Source: Paenibacillus albus (GTDB taxonomy: Bacteria > Bacillota > Bacilli > Paenibacillales > Paenibacillaceae). From it: DNA of 64,000 bases. The notes under the pieces are model-generated. The model had not been told where the DNA came from. It did no database searches and worked only from the letters and a program-made list of their open reading frames with translations. Every line of letters starts with the position of its first letter. Position 1 is the first letter of the stretch. Positions 58,901 through 64,000 of this stretch are shown one piece after another. The position numbers were made by a program, and so were the translations under genes. The stretch is taken from assembly GCF_003952225.1 (NCBI RefSeq), contig NZ_CP034437.1, positions 647,001-711,000 on the forward strand. The letters are read 5' to 3'.

Positions 58901-58935
58901 TGCCTTAGTAATACTTTGCCATACCAAGTGTTAGC
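58901..58935 (-). repeat. Short repeat cluster upstream of the parM-like gene
   Basis: On the minus strand ACACTTGGTA, ATGGCAAAGT and ATTACTAAGG follow each other in 10-base steps and share ACTTGGT and AGTATTAC with the array at 57101-57220. It overlaps the likely promoter, so the adaptor may also regulate transcription. The rest of the 200-base gap up to 59058 has a possible single copy of the 51-bp repeat at 58960-58988 and a terminator. Confidence 0.45.
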
Positions 58936-59011
58936 AAGCATCATGCTGGAGTCCCACGGCACATTAGGTTTCTCTCATTGGAAATTGTCGAACGCGCACC
59001 GAATCACACAC

Positions 59012-59041
59012 AAAAAAGATGCACCGCTCACGGTGCATCTT
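59012..59041 (-). terminator. Terminator after the DHA2 pump gene
   Basis: AAGATGCACCG and CGGTGCATCTT flank CTCA; on the minus strand TTTTTTG follows. Confidence 0.85.
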
Positions 59042-59058
59042 GAACAATCTTTACTTAC

Positions 59059-60462
59059 CTAACCCGCCACGCTAGAGCTCGACTTCCCCGATTCCTTGCG
59101 CTGCGACGGCAGCAAGCCAACAACCAGCACGACCGCGATGGATATCGCAAAAATCGAAATAAAAACGACATGCATGCCATGAGCGACCTGCTTCGTATCA
59201 ACCCCTGCCGCAGCATTGTTAAATAACGTACCGAACAGCGCTACGCCTACAGTCTGCCCGAGCGCGTTCATCAGCGAGTTCGTCGAGGTTGCCACTCCCC
59301 GCTCGGTCCAATCGACGGCATTCTGGATTAAGACGAGAATTGGCGTCGTTAATAAGCCCATCCCGAAGCCAATAACAACAAGGATGCCAACTAGATACGC
59401 ATATGGCGAATCCGAGTTAATGAGCATGAGCCACAGGCTGCCTGCCGCAACGATGACGGCGCCTGCGACGATGAAGATTCGCGGTCCGTATTTGAACATG
59501 AGCCTTCCTGTCATCGTAGCCGCGAACGGCCAAGCCAGGCACATTGGCATTAGCGTGAAGCCGGAGTTGGTCGCGCTATGCCCAAGAACAACTTGAATCC
59601 ATTGCGGCGCATACACCATGACGCCCGCTGTGATCGCAAAGCCTAGAAAGCTAAGCATGTAGATGACGCGAATCTCTCTTGTTTTGAACAGTCCCAGTGG
59701 TATCATCGGCTCCTTCACTTTCGCCTCCACGATCAGGAACAGAGTGATGAACACCACCGCGACGCAGAACAACCCGATAATCAGAGCAGAATCCCATGCA
59801 TACTTCTCGCCGCCATTGAGCAGCGCGTACAGAAGCGCCGTTAGCCCAATTGTGAATAGGCTGGCACCAAGGAAGTCGATCTTCTTCGCTTTCCTTTCGA
59901 ACTTCTCATGCAGAAACAAGACGACGAGAATGAACGCAAGCACGAACACAGGTACATTCATGTAGAAGATCCATCGCCAGGAGATATAGTCGACGAAGGT
60001 CCCTCCGACAAGCGGACCAAGCAGTCCCGCTACCGACCAGACGGATGCGAATATCCCTTGAACCTTCGCCCGCTGCTCGCCCGGATACAAGTCGCCAACG
60101 ATCGTGAAGGTGACCGGCGTAAGCGCGCCCGCTCCGAAGCCTTGAATCGCACGGAACCAGATCAAAGCGGTCATGCTCGTCGCCGCACCGCAAAGAATCG
60201 ACCCTAGCGCGAAGATAAGAAGTCCTGCTGTAAACACCGATCTTCTTCCGTACAAGTCGGCCAGCTTGCCGAAGATTGGCGTCGCGACGCACATCGTCAG
60301 CGTGTAAATCGAGAATACCCAGCTGATTAAGCTGAACCCGCTCAATTCCTTCGTAATATGCGGCATCGCTGTACTGACAACCGTTGCATCTAACGCACCG
60401 ATGAACAGTGCGGCCAGCAGTCCAATCGTGACTACTTTTCGATTCGTCGTTTGCTGTACCAA
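59059..60462 (-). CDS. MFS drug transporter, DHA2 (EmrB/QacA) type, TTG start
   Basis: The start is TTG at 60462, nine bases after AGGAGG. The open frame extends 86 codons further upstream but that part lacks a ribosome site, crosses the PadR operators and is unlike the family. The 467-residue product has fourteen hydrophobic segments with the DHA2 marks LDATVVSTAMPHI, GKLADLYGRRSVF and GPLVGGTFVDYISWRWIFYMNVP. It is divergent from a PadR-type gene, a standard repressor/pump arrangement. Confidence 0.92.
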   Translation of the reverse strand: MVQQTTNRKVVTIGLLAALFIGALDATVVSTAMPHITKELSGFSLISWVFSIYTLTMCVATPIFGKLADLYGRRSVFTAGLLIFALGSILCGAATSMTALIWFRAIQGFGAGALTPVTFTIVGDLYPGEQRAKVQGIFASVWSVAGLLGPLVGGTFVDYISWRWIFYMNVPVFVLAFILVVLFLHEKFERKAKKIDFLGASLFTIGLTALLYALLNGGEKYAWDSALIIGLFCVAVVFITLFLIVEAKVKEPMIPLGLFKTREIRVIYMLSFLGFAITAGVMVYAPQWIQVVLGHSATNSGFTLMPMCLAWPFAATMTGRLMFKYGPRIFIVAGAVIVAAGSLWLMLINSDSPYAYLVGILVVIGFGMGLLTTPILVLIQNAVDWTERGVATSTNSLMNALGQTVGVALFGTLFNNAAAGVDTKQVAHGMHVVFISIFAISIAVVLVVGLLPSQRKESGKSSSSVAG

Positions 60463-60566
60463 CTTGGAATACCTCCTATTTAGGATGAAATACCGAGATA
60501 TCCTCAAATCTATTCGCCTTCGCCGAAACCATTCCTCTAACTCCGCCTTCATTTTATTCACATATA

Positions 60567-60625
60567 TTGACAACCAATGTATCGTTCGGTAATATATCGT
60601 CATAAGATATATCGACATACGATAT
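60567..60625 (+). promoter_or_regulatory. padR promoter with two overlapping dyads
   Basis: TTGACA (60567-60572) and TAATAT (60590-60595) are 17 bases apart. ATATATC-N7-GATATAT (60592-60612) and ATATCG-N5-CGATAT (60609-60625) cover the -10 region and downstream. They are the probable PadR sites for both divergent genes. Confidence 0.75.
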
Positions 60626-60644
60626 AAGTGAAGGAGGGATGCAG

Positions 60645-60983
60645 ATGCGGGATCCGAAGGAGATGCTGCCGCTGACGGAAGCTTTTTACTATATACTGGT
60701 CGCGCTGCACGCCGAGCCAACGCACGGATACGGCATCATGCAGGATGCGGAGCGCATGAGCGGCGGGCGAGTAAAGATTGGCGCGGGTACCTTGTATACG
60801 GCACTGAACACCTTGCTTACCAAAGGACTTATTGAGCATTATCCAGGCCCGGAAGGAACAGACACCCGGCGCAAAATGTATGTCATCACCCCCTATGGGC
60901 AAGCCGTCACAGCGGCGGAGATAAGCAGGCTGGAAGAGCTTCTGCAAGCGGGACATCGCATTCTTAATGTTGGGAAGGAGTGA
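60645..60983 (+). CDS. PadR-family transcriptional regulator
   Basis: The 112-residue protein has the PadR winged helix: LTEAFYYILVALHAEPTHGYGIMQDAERMSGGRVKIGAGTLYTALNTLLTKGLIE and TRRKMYVITPYGQ. The start at 60645 is chosen since GGAGGG sits eight bases upstream; the ATG at 60639 abuts that site. It is co-transcribed with a DUF2812 gene, which is a frequent PadR partner, and divergent from a DHA2 pump. Confidence 0.92.
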   Translation: MRDPKEMLPLTEAFYYILVALHAEPTHGYGIMQDAERMSGGRVKIGAGTLYTALNTLLTKGLIEHYPGPEGTDTRRKMYVITPYGQAVTAAEISRLEELLQAGHRILNVGKE

Positions 60984-61540
60984 AACAAGTGACAATACCG
61001 ACGGAGAAAAAGTATCGGTTGTCGATGAGCTGGAACTATGAGAAGGATGAAGCATGGCTATCGGAACAGTCCAGACAAGGACTGCAGCTTAAGAAGGTAG
61101 GGTTATTCAGCTACACCTTCACGCGCGATGCAGCGATGCGTTATACGTATGCGCTTGATTTTCAGAATAGGCTGGGACGAGGAGATAAGTATGAGGCTTA
61201 TCTGGAACTGTACCGCGATGCGGGCTGGGAGCATGTCAGCTCCTACGGGGGAATGTGGCACTACTTCCGCAGAGAATGGCAGCCGGGCGAGCTCCCGAGG
61301 CTGTATACGGACCGCGAGTCGCTTGTGACGCACTTCCAGAAGATTAAACGAGTTTTTACCGTCTTGCTGTTTGCGAACCTCGCGATTATGATCATCAATA
61401 TGCTCAACCTACTATCACGATTTAACGACCGGCCTTGGAGCATTATTGTCCCAATACTCGTCATCTATGTAGGCATATTTATAATGCTGGGGTATGGCAT
61501 ATCTGCCTTCGGGAAGAAGATTCAGAAGCTCCAGCAATAA
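60980..61540 (+). CDS. DUF2812 membrane protein
   Basis: The 186-residue protein begins at GTG within the padR stop (GTGA overlap). The soluble N-terminal part has the DUF2812 pattern (MSWNYEKDEAWLSEQSRQGLQLKKVGLFSYTF, YLELYRDAGWEHVSSYGGMWHYFRR) and the C-terminus has two membrane segments (about 126-146 and 154-176). The function is unknown. It is usually linked to PadR regulators. Confidence 0.88.
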   Translation: MKQVTIPTEKKYRLSMSWNYEKDEAWLSEQSRQGLQLKKVGLFSYTFTRDAAMRYTYALDFQNRLGRGDKYEAYLELYRDAGWEHVSSYGGMWHYFRREWQPGELPRLYTDRESLVTHFQKIKRVFTVLLFANLAIMIINMLNLLSRFNDRPWSIIVPILVIYVGIFIMLGYGISAFGKKIQKLQQ

Positions 61541-61550
61541 CTCGTTCAAA

Positions 61551-61589
61551 TAGGCCAGGAACTCGCTTCGTTAGCGGTGTCCTGGCCTA
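61551..61589. terminator. Terminator between convergent genes
   Basis: TAGGCCAGGA and TCCTGGCCTA enclose a second CGCT/AGCG pairing. Confidence 0.75.
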
Positions 61590-61600
61590 CTATATTGAAA

Positions 61601-62395
61601 TTAAGGCTTTCGTGCAGTCACAATAGGCTGGTAATAGCCGGATTGCTCGGGGAGATGCCACTCGATATCCGTGAAGCCTGCCCCGCTTAGCACTTCGTTA
61701 ACTTCCTCCCGGAGCAGCGCTCTGTACTCCGTTCTGTAATGCTTCGTTGACCATTCTTCATTGTTTTCCTGCAAAATAAACTGGTTTACCGTATACGTCT
61801 TACCGTCCTGCGCCCAATCCCATACTTGAAAGACAATTCTCTTGCCTCCATCGAATAAACGAGGCTGCGTAGACGGCAGCTTCTCTATTGATAATTCGTC
61901 GTAGTCCCTAATGGTGATGGCTAATAAGCCATTCTGGTTAAGCTTTGTATGGAAATTTGCAAAAGCTGTGCGTAAATCTTCATCAGCTAGAAGATGTGGA
62001 ATCGCGTTATCCGCGGACAGCACAACATCGTAACTTCCCTGTACATCCTGATCGAGCGTACGGAAGTCCGCTACGCCAAAATTTATTTTCACACCGCGGG
62101 CTATCGCTTCTTCTTCAGCTCTTCTGACGGAAGCCGGACTTATATCTGTCGCACTTACGTTATACCCAAGCTGCGCCAATCCGATTGCTTGTGTACCGAT
62201 GCCGCATGAACAGTCCAAGAGTGTGGTGTTACTCGTCCTCGTTAGCTTCGATTGAATGAGTCTGTCCAGAATCTCGCCTTGCCGTGCAATGGCTCCATTC
62301 CAATCATGAAAGATGAGGTGATAGTCGTCTGCGATTTCATCATAGAAGCGTAGTACGGAATTATTCAATTCATACTCCTCCTTATCCAAGCTCAC
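61601..62395 (-). CDS. Class I SAM-dependent methyltransferase
   Basis: The 264-residue protein has the class I methyltransferase motif LLDCSCGIGTQAIGLAQLGYNVSATDISP (motif I and acidic residue), then DVVLSADNAIPHLL and LLAITIRDYDE. It is close to the small-molecule methyltransferase group. The start overlaps the DGPF gene by four bases (ATGA), so the two are coupled. The substrate is unknown. By its position it may belong to the ECF42 regulon. Confidence 0.88.
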   Translation of the reverse strand: MSLDKEEYELNNSVLRFYDEIADDYHLIFHDWNGAIARQGEILDRLIQSKLTRTSNTTLLDCSCGIGTQAIGLAQLGYNVSATDISPASVRRAEEEAIARGVKINFGVADFRTLDQDVQGSYDVVLSADNAIPHLLADEDLRTAFANFHTKLNQNGLLAITIRDYDELSIEKLPSTQPRLFDGGKRIVFQVWDWAQDGKTYTVNQFILQENNEEWSTKHYRTEYRALLREEVNEVLSGAGFTDIEWHLPEQSGYYQPIVTARKP

Positions 62396-62766
62396 TCCCG
62401 GATTTTAAAATAATGAATCGGGCGAATCTCAATTCCCCACCCGAACTGCTCGCCGGCATCTATCTGTACAGTCGGATGCAAGGATGCAATCTGGATCGCT
62501 TCTTCCATGTCCCGTGCTTCGATTAGGAAAGCACTGCCGATCATCTCTTTCGTTTCAATAAAAGGACCATCCACAACCTTGACCCTTCCATTCTCTCGCC
62601 GCAAGCATTTGGATTCGGAAGCGAGACCCGCATCGACGATCACTTGACCGCTGTTATAGAAATTGTCCAGGTGAGGCGAGCATTCCTTCATGACAGCCTC
62701 AATCTCATCCTTAGGACGAGCGTCCATCTTTACTGCCTCCAAGTAGCCTAAACATAGAAATTGCAT
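62392..62766 (-). CDS. DGPF/YCII-domain protein of an ECF42 locus
   Basis: The start at 62766 is chosen since GAGGAG lies eight bases upstream; the ATG at 62772 is too close to that site. The 124-residue protein has the YCII-related fold with the signature VVDGPFIETKE. DGPF proteins are the usual neighbours and targets of ECF42 sigma factors; their biochemical role is unknown. A promoter matching the ECF42 pattern lies at 62821-62849. Confidence 0.9.
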   Translation of the reverse strand: MQFLCLGYLEAVKMDARPKDEIEAVMKECSPHLDNFYNSGQVIVDAGLASESKCLRRENGRVKVVDGPFIETKEMIGSAFLIEARDMEEAIQIASLHPTVQIDAGEQFGWGIEIRPIHYFKIRE

Positions 62767-62820
62767 ATTCATTTCTCCTCTGACGTTAGATTGAAGCACG
62801 TTAGACTTGCCTCTATTTAA

Positions 62821-62849
62821 TCGACGAACGAGATGGAACAGACTCGACA
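62821..62849 (-). promoter_or_regulatory. Candidate ECF42 promoter before the DGPF gene
   Basis: On the minus strand TGTCGA (62849-62844) and CGTCGA (62826-62821) are 17 bases apart. TGTCGA is, as I recall, the -35 word of ECF42 promoters. It lies 55 bases before the DGPF start and 18 bases beyond the sigma stop codon. Confidence 0.7.
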
Positions 62850-62866
62850 TTCCTTCAAAAAGATTA

Positions 62867-64000
62867 TTACGATGATGGACGAGTACCTTCCGAGCATTCC
62901 GCAGCGCGTCTTAACAGCAGCTCTTGCTCGCGGGTGTTGCCGGCTAGCGATGCAGCGCGTTCGAACTCCAGTCTAGCCTCGCTCCGTCGTCCCATTTTCA
63001 TTAGAAAATCACCGCGGACACTCGGCAATAAGTGATAGTTCTTCAGCGCTGGCTCAGTCAGCAGACTGTCGACGATAGGAAGTCCAACTTCGGGTCCATA
63101 AGCCATGGATATAGCTACAGCACGATTCAGCTCAATAATAGGAGACGGGGTCAATTGATAGAGTTCACGATAAAGCTCGGCTATTCGTACCCAATCCGTC
63201 TCCGAAGCCATTCGTGCCCGAGCATGACATGCAGCAATCGCCGCCTGAAATGAATATGAGCCACGCTCTCCGCCACCAAGCTGCTCAGCACGATCCAGCA
63301 TAGCGAGCCCGCTTCTGATCAGGGCGTCATCCCAGAGCGATCGATTCTGATCCATCAGCAGAATAGGCTCCCCTGCTTGATTGACACGCGCTTTAAATCT
63401 CGCCGCTTGGAATTGCATAAGCGCAACAAGCCCGAGAACCTCAGGTTCGTTAGGTATGATTTCGGAAAGAATTCGTCCTAGCCTCAGAGCTTCTTCGCAA
63501 AGCACAGGCCGCAGCCAGTTATCGCCGGAAGATGCGGAGTATCCCTCGTTAAACATGAGATAGATGACCTGAAGGACCGAGGATAGCCTTGCCGCAAGCT
63601 CCTCCTTTGGTGGAACCTCGAACGGAACACGCTGCTCCGAGAACATCTTCTTAGCTCGCGTAATTCGAGCTGCAACTGTTGGCTCTGGAATGAGATAGGC
63701 TTTGGCAATCTCCTCGGTCGTTAACCCTCCAAGCAGTCGCAGCGTGAGTGCCGCGCGTGCCTCTGCCGACAGCATGGGATGACAAGTCATGAATATAAGG
63801 CGGAGCAGGTCATCCCAAGCGGGATCATCAAGCGCAGAATCCAGATCCGGCTCTTCCTGCGTGTTGAGTTCGTAGCCAATCTCTTCATACTTGCGGTCCC
63901 TCAATTTATTTCTGCGCAGCAGATCGATAGCCCGGCGTTTGGCAGTTGTCATTAGCCATGCCCCCGGCTTATCGGGCACGCCTGATTGCGGCCAGCGCTC
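62867..64000 (-). CDS. ECF42-type sigma factor with C-terminal extension (partial)
   Basis: The gene runs off the right edge; at least 377 codons are visible and the N-terminus with most of region 2 is missing. Region 4 shows FMTCHPMLSAEARAALTLRLLGGLTTEEIAKAYLIPEPTVAARITRAKKMF, the marks of ECF42 (SigI-like, DGPF-associated) proteins. The long C-terminal extension (about 190 residues) has TPR-like helices (LYRELYQLTPSPIIELNRAVAISMAYG) and modulates activity in place of an anti-sigma. It is followed by the DGPF gene on the same strand. Confidence 0.92.
   Translation of the reverse strand, partial: ERWPQSGVPDKPGAWLMTTAKRRAIDLLRRNKLRDRKYEEIGYELNTQEEPDLDSALDDPAWDDLLRLIFMTCHPMLSAEARAALTLRLLGGLTTEEIAKAYLIPEPTVAARITRAKKMFSEQRVPFEVPPKEELAARLSSVLQVIYLMFNEGYSASSGDNWLRPVLCEEALRLGRILSEIIPNEPEVLGLVALMQFQAARFKARVNQAGEPILLMDQNRSLWDDALIRSGLAMLDRAEQLGGGERGSYSFQAAIAACHARARMASETDWVRIAELYRELYQLTPSPIIELNRAVAISMAYGPEVGLPIVDSLLTEPALKNYHLLPSVRGDFLMKMGRRSEARLEFERAASLAGNTREQELLLRRAAECSEGTRPSS

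Noticed and set aside
60463..60720. 86-codon N-terminal extension of the DHA2 pump
   Set aside because: No ribosome site, crosses the padR promoter and operators, and does not resemble the family N-terminus.

Overview
The window looks like a chromosomal segment of a soil Firmicute of the Paenibacillus type. The evidence is many YesM/YesN two-component pairs beside ATPase-less sugar ABC importers, lipoproteins with Gram-positive lipoboxes, strong AGGAGG ribosome sites, TTG and GTG starts, HelD, a Btr-like siderophore regulator, and dense small regulator-plus-pump cassettes. This assignment is an inference from gene families. No rRNA, tRNA, CRISPR array, transposase or phage gene was seen.

Layout. 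1-6.4 kb (+): the tail of a sensor kinase, a membrane-anchored sugar-binding protein, two lipoprotein binding proteins and two permeases. 6.4-7.9 kb (-): an NmrA-like reductase and an Rrf2 regulator sharing dyad operators. 7.9-12 kb (-): a His-rich protein and a two-subunit ABC exporter. 12.1-13.6 kb (+): an AhpD-like protein and an ECF41-type sigma factor. 13.6-14.2 kb: degenerate 51-bp repeats and a small LSm-like protein. 14.4-18.6 kb (-): ROK regulator, NagB-like deaminase, ROK kinase and GH4 hydrolase. 18.7-21.2 kb (-): helD. 21.5-24.8 kb (-): a PspA/membrane-protein pair and an OmpR-type two-component system that share a promoter box. 24.9-30.2 kb: MarR/MFS, a YhgE-like protein with a TetR regulator, another MarR protein and a cupin. 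30.2-37.9 kb (-): an Lpl-type sugar importer with a YesMN pair and two binding proteins. 38.3-45.8 kb: HxlR/MFS, an ECF sigma with its putative anti-sigma, an esterase, an APH-like kinase, a DUF1398 protein, an AraC regulator and a UGT-type glycosyltransferase. 45.9-50.9 kb: a siderophore importer without an ATPase, with a Btr-like regulator. 51-57 kb: small regulator/enzyme cassettes of the LysR, MerR, HxlR and TetR families. 57.1-58.9 kb (-): an actin-like ParM protein, a ParR-like adaptor and a 10-bp iteron array. 59-64 kb: a DHA2 pump with PadR/DUF2812, then an ECF42-type sigma factor (cut by the window edge), a DGPF protein and a methyltransferase.

The strongest candidates for something unusual are: (1) the complete ParM/ParR/iteron module in a chromosomal setting; (2) a two-component system whose own promoter and the neighbouring psp-like promoter carry the same TTTTAC-N5-TTTTAC box above TATACT; (3) promoters matching the expected ECF41 and ECF42 motifs in front of their neighbouring genes; (4) a CTG start codon overlapping an upstream stop as CTGA in front of a TMEM175-like channel; and (5) several exact palindromic operators that pair local regulators with their targets.
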